The notes beneath the pieces were generated by a model, which had not been told where the DNA came from, ran no database searches, and saw only the letters and a list, made by a program, of their open reading frames with translations. From Selenomonas sp. oral taxon 126 (GTDB lineage Bacteria > Bacillota > Negativicutes > Selenomonadales > Selenomonadaceae): DNA of 41,639 nucleotides. Where the stretch lies: NCBI RefSeq assembly GCF_001683335.1, contig NZ_CP016201.1, positions 102,155-143,793 of the forward strand, given 5' to 3'. Positions 23,652-32,386 of the stretch are shown one piece after another; position 1 is the first letter of the stretch, and each line of letters starts with the position of its first letter. The position numbers and the translations under genes were made by a program.

Positions 23652-25475
23652 TTACTCTGTATTGCCGTCCGTCGGGCGGCTTTTTTCTTGCAGCTTTTCG
23701 CGAATTTCCTTCTCCCGTGCCTCACGCGCCTTCTTTTTCTCCTTCATCCGCTTCTCGTAGGCGCGCCTATCGACCGCCTCGAGATACTCGTCCGGAATGC
23801 GCCCCAAGGCATCCTTTTCGACTGCATAGAGCTTCTTGAAATACTCCTGCGCCTGTGCCTTCTCCCCCATCTCATCATAGAGCTCGGCGGCAATCAGATA
23901 GCCGTACGGATTCTTCGCGTCCACCTCAATCGCCTTCAATGCATCCGAGAGCGCACCCGTGCGGTCGCCGAGCATACGGCGCACATCCGAGCGGTTCAGC
24001 CATGTGTAGACATCCTTCGGATCCTCCGCAACGCCGTGATCGGCATCCGCGAGTGCCTGTGCCGCGTCGCCCTGCACAGCATACGCACGTGCACGGATGA
24101 CGAAGCTCTGCGCACGGCTGTCATCGTGCTCTGAGGCAAAGACGCGCTCCATCAGCGCGAGCGCCCGCTGACTGTCGCCGTAGTCGCTGTACGCGTCACT
24201 GTTCTCACGCATCTTCTTGATCGCCTTTGCATCGGCATTCTCGACCTCGCTGCGCTCTGCCGCCCGTGCATCCGCACGCGCCTTCTCCTCTGCACGCAGC
24301 TTCTCGCGTGCACCCGTTTCCGCCTCGCTCGCATATGCCGCATGAACAAGCGAAATAAGCTGCGCCCCCGCCCGCTCCTTTGCAAGAAAGTGCACGAGCA
24401 GCTCGTTCACGCGCGCATCGCCGCCGAGCGTCGCGCCGCCGTCCCGCGTAAGGGCAAGCCCCCAGTCCTCCGCCCGATCATAGTCATGAAAGGCGCGTGC
24501 AAGTGCACCCGCGACGAGATAGGCATTCTCGGGGCTGTTGTCGTACTCCTCATCTGTCCATGTAACCGTGAGGAGCGGCGTCCCGTCGATGCAGACCGTC
24601 TTGCGGTCAGTGACCGTCACATGCCCCGCACTGTAGTCCGTCATGAACTGCGCGAGCTTCACCTCGCGCCGCTCCGTCGCGGGATGGTCGGAGAAATCGT
24701 CCTGCGGCAGATCCTTCTGCGTCGGATCCTGATACTCCCCGATCTCCTGCGTCACATAGGTCAGATAATAGCCCATGCGCGCCATCGCCGCCGCCCCGCC
24801 GCCGGGGTTGAAGCCCGCACTCGTCATGATGCGGAAGCCGCCCTCATCCGCCTCGTACTCCGTGGGCAGCGTGACATTCTTCGCGACGGAGTAACCGACG
24901 AGCGCGTTCAGCTTGTTCCAGTCCATGAGACCGAAATTCATATTGAGGAAGCTCATGCCGTAGAACTGCGCCGCCGCCTGCGCGTAGTTGTGCGCGCTGT
25001 GCTGACGGATGCCGTGCGTCATCTCGTGCCCGAGCACGGCGGCGAGCTCGTCCACATTTCCGTTCAGCCCGCGGATGAGCCCGCGATTGATTGTCACATA
25101 GTCCGTCGGATAGCAGGCGGCGTTGAAGACGGGGCTGTCCGTGACCGCCCATGTAAAGGGCAGCGAATTCACGCGCAGCACATAGTCGCCGTCCCGTACG
25201 AGCCGCTCCATAATGCCGTCCACGAGTTCTATGTCGCTCTCATTCCGCGCGTGCCCATTCTCCGCGATGTCCTGCCGGCGGCTCTCCTCCTGCGCATGAA
25301 CATCGTTGCCAAGTGCAAGCACCGCGCCGAGCGCCGAATGATATGCACCAAGCACGCCAAGTGCCTGCGCCGCAATCCCCCACGCGTCAATCGCCTCCGC
25401 GCGCGCGGGCGGGAAAAAGACACTCCCCGCGATCACAAGAGCTACGATAAGAGAGCTTGCTGTTTTTCGCATCAT
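23652..25475 (-). CDS. M48 family metalloprotease with TPR domain, exported
   Basis: A 607-residue protein. It has a signal peptide (residues 1-28, ending ARAEA). The zinc protease domain has HEMTH at 150-154 and EYEAD at about 206-210, supplying the third ligand. A Glu/Ala/Arg-rich helical linker (~385-435) follows, then TPR units (~440-570) and a highly charged Lys/Glu tail. The layout resembles the periplasmic BepA/YfgC type, which maintains outer-membrane proteins, so a periplasmic quality-control role is plausible. It is translationally coupled to the ankyrin gene upstream (TAATG overlap). Its last ~10 codons coincide with a rightward terminator-like hairpin beside the deletion junction, so the C terminus may be altered. 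Confidence 0.88.
   Translation of the reverse strand: MMRKTASSLIVALVIAGSVFFPPARAEAIDAWGIAAQALGVLGAYHSALGAVLALGNDVHAQEESRRQDIAENGHARNESDIELVDGIMERLVRDGDYVLRVNSLPFTWAVTDSPVFNAACYPTDYVTINRGLIRGLNGNVDELAAVLGHEMTHGIRQHSAHNYAQAAAQFYGMSFLNMNFGLMDWNKLNALVGYSVAKNVTLPTEYEADEGGFRIMTSAGFNPGGGAAAMARMGYYLTYVTQEIGEYQDPTQKDLPQDDFSDHPATERREVKLAQFMTDYSAGHVTVTDRKTVCIDGTPLLTVTWTDEEYDNSPENAYLVAGALARAFHDYDRAEDWGLALTRDGGATLGGDARVNELLVHFLAKERAGAQLISLVHAAYASEAETGAREKLRAEEKARADARAAERSEVENADAKAIKKMRENSDAYSDYGDSQRALALMERVFASEHDDSRAQSFVIRARAYAVQGDAAQALADADHGVAEDPKDVYTWLNRSDVRRMLGDRTGALSDALKAIEVDAKNPYGYLIAAELYDEMGEKAQAQEYFKKLYAVEKDALGRIPDEYLEAVDRRAYEKRMKEKKKAREAREKEIREKLQEKSRPTDGNTE
23664..23686 (+). terminator. rightward intrinsic terminator inside the M48 3' end
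   Basis: GCCGTCC pairs with GGGCGGC (one G-U pair) around a three-base loop, followed by TTTTTT, oriented to stop plus-strand transcripts from the truncated MFS gene. It overlaps the last codons of the leftward M48 gene. Confidence 0.6.
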
Positions 25476-26314
25476 TACTGCCTAACGTATGTCTGGAGGA
25501 AGCGCGCGCTGTCAAGATCGTTGCGGGCGATGCAGTAGTCCACCGCCGTCTTGCCCGACGCATCACGAACCGCAGGATCTGCGCCCGCATCGAGCAGCAT
25601 TTTGAGGATATTTTGACGCTCACCCGCCGAAATATACATCTGTGCAAAGTAGGTGAGCGGCGTTGTACCGCCGTTGCTTGTCACATAATTCACATTGATG
25701 CCCTGTGCGATCAGATAGCGCATGACATTGAGATCATCGGACGATGTACCGAGGGTAAAGAGTGCGTTGTAAAAGCCGTAACCATAGCTCCACGAAAGCC
25801 CATTGATATCCGCCCCCCAGTTGTGCAGATATTGGACGAGCGCGAGATCGCCCTTATCCGCTGCTGCCACGAGATAGGAGTGCGTGTGGTTTTCTCCGCG
25901 ATCGAAGACATAGCCCTGCACATCTGCGCCGCGCTCGAGAAGGAACTGGATTGTCGTGCGATTGTTCATGTACATCGCACGTCCAAGAGGTGTCGTGTCC
26001 TTTCTCCTGTAGTAGGCGTTGATATCGACGCCCTTGTCGAGCATCAGCTGCATCGTATTGTAATCCGCCTTCTCGATGGCGAGAAAGAACATATTCTCAT
26101 CTGTCGTGAGGTCGCGGTCAATGTACGGCGTCGTGATCTGCCCCGGGATGTAGATTACAGGGCGCGTGCCGGGCGCAGCCGTGGGCTCTGTCACGGCGGG
26201 TGAAACAACGGGTGCATCCGCAAAGAATACGCCCGCAGCCTCTGCCGACGGCAAAAATGCACCGCCTGCGGCAAGGACAGCCGCCGTCATCGTTGCTGTC
26301 ATGAATGCTTTCAT
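25475..26314 (-). CDS. ankyrin-repeat protein, exported
   Basis: A 279-residue protein. It has a signal peptide (MKAFMTATMTAAVLAAGGAF, cleavage near AEAA), a Pro/Thr/Val-rich spacer (to ~75), then about five ankyrin repeats: NTMQLMLDKGVDINAYY, TTIQFLLERGADVQGYV, LALVQYLHNWGADINGL, LNVMRYLIAQGINVNYV and QNILKMLLDAGADPAVRD. It probably binds proteins in the periplasm. The ATG at 26314 follows GAGGGGGAA. Its stop overlaps the M48 start by one base, which suggests the two proteins work together. Confidence 0.88.
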   Translation of the reverse strand: MKAFMTATMTAAVLAAGGAFLPSAEAAGVFFADAPVVSPAVTEPTAAPGTRPVIYIPGQITTPYIDRDLTTDENMFFLAIEKADYNTMQLMLDKGVDINAYYRRKDTTPLGRAMYMNNRTTIQFLLERGADVQGYVFDRGENHTHSYLVAAADKGDLALVQYLHNWGADINGLSWSYGYGFYNALFTLGTSSDDLNVMRYLIAQGINVNYVTSNGGTTPLTYFAQMYISAGERQNILKMLLDAGADPAVRDASGKTAVDYCIARNDLDSARFLQTYVRQ

Positions 26315-26429
26315 AGGAAATTCCCCCTCATCTGAAATACATTTGCACTGATAGTAATTCGTTGCGCACATTCTATTTCCTCCATATCAGCCCAATGTTC
26401 CAAAAAATCCCGCCTCTTCCTGCGATTTA

Positions 26430-26438
26430 TGTTATACT
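26430..26438 (+). promoter_or_regulatory. nitroreductase promoter (extended -10)
   Basis: TGTTATACT fits an extended -10 (TGn plus TATACT), about 30 bp before the ATG. The -35 is poor. The 155-bp divergent gap shows no clear promoter for the ankyrin gene. Confidence 0.5.
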
Positions 26439-26469
26439 TTAAAAAGAAACCATAGGAGGAGGAAATACA

Positions 26470-26982
26470 ATGGAATTCAATGAGCTCATTCAGGAGCGGT
26501 TCTCCTGCCGCGCACTCTCGGATGCGGAGATTCCGCACGCGGCAATGGATCGCATCATCGAGGCGGCGCGCGTCGCACCGACGGCTGTCAACAAACAGCC
26601 GTTCAAGATCTGGGCAGTCGAGAGTCCCGAGGCGCGCGCAAGACTCGCGGAGACTACGAACTACACCTTCGGCGCGGGCGTCTTCCTCGTCGTCGGCGGC
26701 AAGCGTGAGGACGCATGGGTGCGCCCCTACGACGGGCGGAACTTCGCCGACGTGGACGCCTCCATCGTCGCGACCTACATCATGCTCGCGATTCACAACG
26801 AGGGGTTGCGCTCGACATGGGTCGGGCATTTCGATGCGCCGAAACTCAAGGAGGCATTCCCTCAGATGGCAGACTATGACCTCATCGCCATCTTCCCCAT
26901 CGGCTATGCCACAGAGAAGGGCGTCCCCTCCCCCCGCCATACGCAGCGCAAGTCTGCTGTGGAGATTGTGGAAGTGCTTTGA
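26470..26982 (+). CDS. nitroreductase family protein
   Basis: A 170-residue FMN-dependent nitroreductase-fold protein using NAD(P)H; its substrate cannot be inferred. It starts MEFNELIQERFSCRALSDAEI (the R-S/C-x-R phosphate/FMN motif), then AARVAPTAVNKQPFKIWAV (FMN-binding S/T-x-x-N-x-Q-P). ADVDASIVATYIMLAIHNEGLRSTWVGHF forms the dimer and FMN region, and IFPIGYATEKGVPSPRH the C terminus. GGAGGAGG precedes the ATG. It stands alone between a promoter and a strong terminator. Confidence 0.92.
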   Translation: MEFNELIQERFSCRALSDAEIPHAAMDRIIEAARVAPTAVNKQPFKIWAVESPEARARLAETTNYTFGAGVFLVVGGKREDAWVRPYDGRNFADVDASIVATYIMLAIHNEGLRSTWVGHFDAPKLKEAFPQMADYDLIAIFPIGYATEKGVPSPRHTQRKSAVEIVEVL

Positions 26983-27000
26983 TCTGTGGCGTATCCCACG

Positions 27001-27044
27001 CGAACCTAAAAATCCCCCGCCGCAGCGGGGGATTTTTAGGTTCG
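27001..27044. terminator. bidirectional terminator between nitroreductase and enolase
   Basis: A perfect 20-bp stem starting CGAACCTAAAAATCCCCCGC with a CGCA loop. The internal A5/T5 runs provide U-tracts in both directions. It ends both converging genes. Confidence 0.92.
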
Positions 27045-27056
27045 TAGCAGAACAAC

Positions 27057-28373
<1,317 letters not shown>

Positions 28374-28403
28374 TCATCACCAAACAAAGGGAGCATCCCC
28401 TCC

Positions 28404-28430
28404 GAATACGCCGCTCCATAGAGCGTATTC
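28404..28430 (-). promoter_or_regulatory. 5' leader hairpin of eno
   Basis: A perfect GAATACGC/GCGTATTC stem with an 11-base loop begins a few bases from the predicted eno transcription start. A smaller GGAG-GGGATG-CTCC hairpin follows, which displays the GGGATGC sequence (28399-28393). A 5' stem of this kind often stabilises abundant mRNAs. Confidence 0.5.
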
Positions 28431-28441
28431 TCCTTCTCGCT

Positions 28442-28470
28442 ATTATACGATTTTTTTTCTCAAAAAGCAA
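28442..28470 (-). promoter_or_regulatory. eno promoter
   Basis: On the minus strand TTGCTT (28470-28465), 17-bp spacer, perfect TATAAT (28447-28442). Predicted start near 28435 gives a ~74-nt leader. The stretch 28471-28598 is AT-rich with no other feature that I can support. Confidence 0.8.
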
Positions 28471-28598
28471 TGCAGGAGGCGCGCACAGACAGTCTGATCT
28501 GAGATATTTCTGAGAATTTTTCAAGAAACGCGATCGTCCTCTGCAATCCAAAACCTTTTCGAGATTTTTTCATTCTTAATATATCTTTTTTTGTATTG

Positions 28599-28641
28599 TG
28601 TGACTTGGGTTACAAAATTTTCAAAAATAATATGATATAAT
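28599..28641 (+). promoter_or_regulatory. small-RNA promoter with CRP/FNR-like activator site
   Basis: TATAAT at 28636-28641 has no proper -35. Instead TGTGA-N6-TTACA at 28599-28614 matches the CRP half-sites (TGTGA-N6-TCACA) at nine of ten positions. With a start at A28648 its centre falls at -41.5, the classic class II activator position. Confidence 0.6.
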
Positions 28642-28647
28642 ACAGAT

Positions 28648-28846
28648 ATCAACGGGGAACACGAAACGTCCTCCCCGACATTTTCCCCCGTTGATCATCC
28701 CTCTATAGGAACGTCTCCCTGCGTTCCTCATTGTAAGGCAAATAACCCTTACATCCCATTTCTCAAGCCGCAGGTTTTTCCCGACCTGCGCGCATCCCTT
28801 TCCAGGAAAAAGAGCCGCTTGGCACCCCGCCAACGGCTCTTTTTCT
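28648..28846 (+). ncRNA. candidate multi-hairpin small RNA (~199 nt)
   Basis: A short transcript between a TATAAT promoter and an intrinsic terminator, with no plausible protein. Five stems follow in order: ATCAACGGGG/CCCCGTTGAT (28648-28695), AGGAACG/CGTTCCT (28707-28728), TGTAAGG/CCTTACA (28732-28753), CGCAGGT/ACCTGCG (28769-28790), and the terminator (28807-28844). CATCCC occurs three times, at 28696, 28752 and 28793. The first and third copies are fully in linkers, and the first two bases of the second are the end of stem 3. C-rich linkers between stems are typical of RNAs that pair with ribosome-binding regions. It does not fold as one long irregular rod, so 6S RNA is unlikely. I do not recognise the family. 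The call rests on structure and signals, not homology. Confidence 0.7.
28807..28844. terminator. bidirectional terminator for the small RNA and the ZIP gene
   Basis: AAAAAGAGCCG and TTGGC pair with GCCAA and CGGCTCTTTTT, with one bulged C and loop ACCCC. There are T5 runs in both directions. It lies 13 bp beyond the ZIP stop codon. Confidence 0.93.
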
Positions 28847-28857
28847 GTATTCTTTTT

Positions 28858-29637
28858 TCATCCGAGTGCAACGTCGAGCATCATCATGAGCGAGAAGCCC
28901 GCCGCAAACGAAATGACACCCACATCCGAGTGCGCGCCCTCACTCATCTCCGGAATCAGCTCCTCAACAACAACGTAGAGCATTGCGCCTGCGGCAAACG
29001 CGAGCGCGTAGGGCAGAATCGGCACGATGAGCGCCGTTGCAAGAACCGTGAGCGCACCGCCGATCGGCTCGACCGCCCCCGAGAGGACACCGCCGCCGAA
29101 TGCGCGCCACTTCCCCATTCCCGCTGCACGCAGCGGCATGGAGATGATCGCGCCCTCGGGGAAGTTCTGAATCGCAATGCCCAGTGAGAGCGCGAGCGCC
29201 GCGCCGAGCGTAATGCCCTCACTGCCGCTCAGCCAGCCCGCATAGATCGCGCCGACCGCCATCCCCTCGGGGATGTTGTGGAGTGTCACTGCAAGGCAGA
29301 GCATCGTCGTTCGCGAGAGGCGGCTGTGCGGTCCCTCCGCTTTCTTTGCATTCATGTGCAGATGCGGGATGATGTGATCAAGCGCAAGGAGGAAGAGTGT
29401 CCCTGCCCAAAAGCCCACAACGGCAGGTACAAACGCAAGCTGCCCCATCTCCGCAGAGCCCTCCATCGCGGGGATCAGGAGACTCCAAATCGACGCCGCG
29501 ACCATCACGCCCGCAGCAAAGCCCGTCAGCCCGCGCTGCACATTGCGGTTCAGCGCGCCCTTGAGAAAGAAGACGCAGGCCGCACCGAGTGCCGTTCCGA
29601 TGAACGGTATCATCAAGCCTTGGAAAATTTCCAGCAT
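28858..29637 (-). CDS. ZIP family divalent metal transporter
   Basis: A 259-residue ZIP permease (zinc, iron or manganese uptake) with about eight membrane segments. Metal-binding helices carry TLHNIPEGMAVG and IQNFPEGAIISMP, the two hallmark motifs, and DHIIPHLHMN supplies a His-rich cytoplasmic loop. I chose the ATG at 29637, seven bases after the GAGGTGA ribosome site; an in-frame GTG at 29646 falls inside that site. It has its own promoter and a possible Fur-type box upstream, which fits metal control. Confidence 0.93.
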   Translation of the reverse strand: MLEIFQGLMIPFIGTALGAACVFFLKGALNRNVQRGLTGFAAGVMVAASIWSLLIPAMEGSAEMGQLAFVPAVVGFWAGTLFLLALDHIIPHLHMNAKKAEGPHSRLSRTTMLCLAVTLHNIPEGMAVGAIYAGWLSGSEGITLGAALALSLGIAIQNFPEGAIISMPLRAAGMGKWRAFGGGVLSGAVEPIGGALTVLATALIVPILPYALAFAAGAMLYVVVEELIPEMSEGAHSDVGVISFAAGFSLMMMLDVALG

Positions 29638-29658
29638 AAATTTCACCTCATGCCGGAT

Positions 29659-29687
29659 ATTATAGCACGTTCCTTTTTTATCGACAA
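29659..29687 (-). promoter_or_regulatory. ZIP gene promoter
   Basis: On the minus strand TTGTCG (29687-29682), 17-bp spacer, perfect TATAAT (29664-29659), about 22 bp before the start codon. Confidence 0.75.
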
Positions 29688-29688
29688 A

Positions 29689-29703
29689 TGATAATTTATT
29701 TCA
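29689..29703 (-). promoter_or_regulatory. possible Fur-family operator at the ZIP promoter
   Basis: TGATAATTTATTTCA resembles the 7-1-7 Fur/PerR/Zur-family palindrome (TGATAAT-N-ATTATCA), matching 11 of 14 arm bases. It abuts the -35 element. Which metal regulator would bind is unknown. Confidence 0.35.
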
Positions 29704-29776
29704 TCGATTTGCTTGTAATATGCCTTGGTCGCTTTCTGACTGAGTCTGGTATACATTTTGTCCTTCTGTCCAACAG

Positions 29777-29811
29777 AAACGGCTCGCATCATCATCGCGT
29801 GCGAGCCGTTT
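29777..29811 (-). terminator. terminator after the response regulator
   Basis: AAACGGCTCGCA pairs perfectly with TGCGAGCCGTTT around an 11-base loop, 4 bp past the stop codon. The U-run is short in the leftward direction. Confidence 0.7.
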
Positions 29812-29815
29812 TGTA

Positions 29816-30487
29816 TTACTCCAACGTAACAATCTTGTTCTTGAGCACGTAGACAAGCGCCTGTGTGCGGTCGTTGACCTTGAGCTTGTGGAAGATGCTC
29901 GTCAGGTGGTTCTTGACGGTCTTTTCGCTAAGTCCCAAAGCCTTTCCGATATCCTGATTCGAGAGCCCCTTCGCAATGCAGCCGAGCACGTCCATCTCAC
30001 GCGGGGTGAGGCGTTCGCCGCGGCTCTCGTCCCAGATTTCCTTTGCCATGCGGCTGACATCGCCGTAGACCGCCGCACTGCCGAAAAGCCGCTCTGCGAG
30101 CTTCGGATAGACGAAGGGATTGCCCTCGTTGACCATGTGGATTGCCTTGATGAGGACGTTTGGCTCGACATCCTTCAGCAGGTAGCCGAGCGCGCCATTC
30201 TTCAGAAGTTCGAGGACGTAGTTGTCGCTGTCGTGGATCGTGAGCGCAATGATCTTCGTACGCGAGCGCGCCTGTTTCAGCTGCTTCGTGACATCGAGTC
30301 CTGTCAGCCCCGGCATGTTGATGTCGAGAAGGAGGATGTCGGGCTTGAGCATAAGCGTGCGCGCGAGGGCTTCCTGACCGTCCTCGGCTTCACCGACCAC
30401 CTCGAGATCATCCTCGAAGTTCAGCACGCGCTTGATCCCCTGCCGCAAGAGTGCGTGATCGTCTGCAAGTAATATCCTGATTGCCAC
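29816..30487 (-). CDS. NarL/FixJ-type response regulator
   Basis: About 223 residues. Receiver domain: acidic pair in RILLADDHALLRQG, phospho-acceptor Asp55 in DILLLDINMPGLTG, Thr in IIALTIHDSD, Lys in GYLLKDV. The C-terminal LuxR-type helix-turn-helix is ERLTPREMDVLGCIAKGLSNQDI followed by LSEKTVKNHLTSIFHKL. I favour the GTG at 30487, six bases after GAGGAG, giving the usual MAIRILLADDH start; ATGs at 30493 and 30511 are alternatives. No histidine kinase is nearby. It lies 38 bp behind the secretin gene in the same direction and may be co-transcribed with it. Confidence 0.92.
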   Translation of the reverse strand: MAIRILLADDHALLRQGIKRVLNFEDDLEVVGEAEDGQEALARTLMLKPDILLLDINMPGLTGLDVTKQLKQARSRTKIIALTIHDSDNYVLELLKNGALGYLLKDVEPNVLIKAIHMVNEGNPFVYPKLAERLFGSAAVYGDVSRMAKEIWDESRGERLTPREMDVLGCIAKGLSNQDIGKALGLSEKTVKNHLTSIFHKLKVNDRTQALVYVLKNKIVTLE

Positions 30488-30525
30488 TGACATCTCCTCT
30501 TTTCCATGCATCCTGCTATGTATAT

Positions 30526-31812
30526 CTATTCTTCATCCAACACGTGGGCTGTGAGAAAAATCATAAGTTCGGTCTCGGTCTTGCTCGTCCGCACGGAGCG
30601 GAAGAACGCGCCGAGTATGGGTATGTCGCCGAGAAACGGTATCTTTGAAAGCGAGCGTGATTCGTCGCTGTCGATGAGCCCGCCGATCACCATGGTTTCA
30701 CCATCTTTCAGACGAACGGTTGTATCTGCACTCCGCTTTTGAAAGCGGTATGCCTTGAGATCCTCGACGTAGACGGGCGTACTGACCTCCGTATGCACGC
30801 GCGCAACAATGTTGCCGTCTTCGGTGACACGCGGCGTATAGCGCAGGATGATCCCCGCCTCGCGGTAGTCGATGCCCGTCGTTGTGACAGTGTTCGAGGT
30901 CGTCGTGCGCGGCACAGGCACCTCCGCGCCAATGTTGATGAGCGCCTCATGCCCCTGCACCGTGGTGATGTTCGGACGCGCGAGCATCTTTGCCCTACCG
31001 TCCGTGATGAGTGCGCGAATCGCCGCAGAGTAGTAGAACTCGAAGGGAACGCCCTCGGGTCCTCTGCCAAAACGGATGATCCCCGGTGTATTCGTTCCGC
31101 CCATCCCCGTATTGCGCTCGCCGACCTGCCAATGCCCGTCAGTGCCGCGTTCGGTTTTCGGATACTGCGGGATACTCGACCACGACCAGTCGACGCCGAG
31201 CTCCTTCGCCGCCTGCTTTGAGATGGCGATGACACGAGCCTCGAGCGATACCTGCTGCGGAGCGACATCGAGTGCGGAGATGATTTCGCGCACGGAAAGA
31301 GCCTCAGATTCCGTCCCGTAAAAGAGAAGCGTATTCGTTGCCCGATCGACGAGCACGCGGCGCTGTGTATCAGAATCTGAGCCCTCATTCAATCTCTCTT
31401 CATTATTTTTCGACACTATTGCCCGTTTTCCTTCACCCGTCAGGGATAAATTTACAGCATGTGCCAATTCCTCGGGGTCAGCATAGCGCACGATATAGGA
31501 GTGGACGCGCCGGTTCTCCGTGCGCACGTCTGCGGAAAGTGCAAGGAAGACAGCCCCGTGCTGCTCGATGTGGATGCCGCGTGCAGCGGCAATGAGGCGC
31601 AGCACCTCCTCCCCCTCGCCCGTCAGATGTGCCGTCACCGAGCCCGTCACAGCGTCGTCGATGATGAGCGGAAGATTCGCCATGCGCGCAACGGCGAGCA
31701 GAACGGAACGCACATCGCCGGCTGTCACGTCGATCGTCACAGGTGCTGCGGCGGCAGGCAGTGGCAGGAACAGCATCCACAGGAGCGCAGCCGTCATCAT
31801 CCATCGTTTCAT
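30526..31812 (-). CDS. secretin (PilQ/GspD-type outer-membrane pore)
   Basis: A 428-residue compact secretin. It has a signal peptide (1-22, ending AAAAP), an STN-like N0 domain (VTIDVTAGDVRSVLLAVARMANLPLI, ~24-95), one N1-type domain (VHSYIVRYADPEELAHAVN to VREIISALDVAPQQV, ~103-195), and a secretin core ending VRLKDGETMVIGGLIDSDESRS-IPFLGDIPILGAFF. It would form a multimeric outer-membrane channel for type IV pili, DNA uptake or type II secretion. It is shorter than most PilQ, with no AMIN domain. The PilP/GspC-like gene is 6 bp upstream, and the response regulator follows. No other pilus genes are visible in the window. Confidence 0.9.
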   Translation of the reverse strand: MKRWMMTAALLWMLFLPLPAAAAPVTIDVTAGDVRSVLLAVARMANLPLIIDDAVTGSVTAHLTGEGEEVLRLIAAARGIHIEQHGAVFLALSADVRTENRRVHSYIVRYADPEELAHAVNLSLTGEGKRAIVSKNNEERLNEGSDSDTQRRVLVDRATNTLLFYGTESEALSVREIISALDVAPQQVSLEARVIAISKQAAKELGVDWSWSSIPQYPKTERGTDGHWQVGERNTGMGGTNTPGIIRFGRGPEGVPFEFYYSAAIRALITDGRAKMLARPNITTVQGHEALINIGAEVPVPRTTTSNTVTTTGIDYREAGIILRYTPRVTEDGNIVARVHTEVSTPVYVEDLKAYRFQKRSADTTVRLKDGETMVIGGLIDSDESRSLSKIPFLGDIPILGAFFRSVRTSKTETELMIFLTAHVLDEE

Positions 31813-31818
31813 ACAGTT

Positions 31819-32364
31819 CTACTCCCTTGTCACTGTAATGCTACCCGATGCTGCATCGAGCGTTGCGGATCGATCCGTCAGTTCTCGGAGTGTATGCCCC
31901 TGCCATGTCTCCCCGACGGCGAGCGCCGCACTCTCCGTCCCCTTGGCGAGGATGGCGATACGCACACCGTTCGCATCCGTCACCACGCCGCGCAGGACGA
32001 GCGGCTCCGGAGGGTGTGCGGGAGGAGTGCTTGCAGATGTGGACGGAAGCTGTGCCAGTGAAGCAGGCTGCACCGGCGGCTGTACGTCGCCCTTGGCGTT
32101 TTCCACGGGTGGGGTTGTCTCCGCAAGCGTCTCATGCGCATACGAAAACGGATTGCGTAGCGACATTTTCTGCGCCGCTGCCGAGAGTCCTGCGATCTCC
32201 GGCGCGGGCGGCGGCGAGGTCTCCTCTCGGAGTGTGACGACAGTCTCCGGCTCATCTGTCCACAGGAGCGCAGTGCCACTGACGGCGAGCAGGAGGGCTG
32301 CGCCGATGAGCGCCAGCTGCCGTGCAGACAGTTCGCCGAGATATGTGCGCCACGTGTCGATCAC
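31819..32364 (-). CDS. PilP/GspC-like inner-membrane protein
   Basis: A 181-residue protein starting at GTG (GGAGG upstream). It has a single N-terminal membrane anchor (QLALIGAALLLAVSGTALLW, ~16-35), a Pro/Ala/Glu-rich linker with RNPFSY (a motif common in PilP/GspC linkers), then a small beta domain. That domain, LVLRGVVTDANGVRIAILAKGTESAALAVGETWQGHTLREL (~120-165), matches the homology region of GspC/PilP, which contacts the secretin periplasmic domains. The adjacent secretin strongly supports that role. It begins 23 bp after the pgi terminator hairpin, leaving little room for a separate promoter. Confidence 0.8.
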   Translation of the reverse strand: MIDTWRTYLGELSARQLALIGAALLLAVSGTALLWTDEPETVVTLREETSPPPAPEIAGLSAAAQKMSLRNPFSYAHETLAETTPPVENAKGDVQPPVQPASLAQLPSTSASTPPAHPPEPLVLRGVVTDANGVRIAILAKGTESAALAVGETWQGHTLRELTDRSATLDAASGSITVTRE

Positions 32365-32386
32365 AAGAACCTCCTAAACATAGAAA

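Noticed and set aside
23651-23760. C-terminal part of the 102-codon frame starting at 23452
   Set aside because: It is the complement of the M48 coding sequence and does not resemble an MFS continuation, so the gene was called a truncated fragment.
28648-28846. 6S RNA, tRNA-like or riboswitch identity for the structured RNA
   Set aside because: 6S RNA folds as one long rod with a central bubble, but here five separate stems are seen. It ends in its own terminator before a convergent gene, so it is not a leader. No tRNA features were found.
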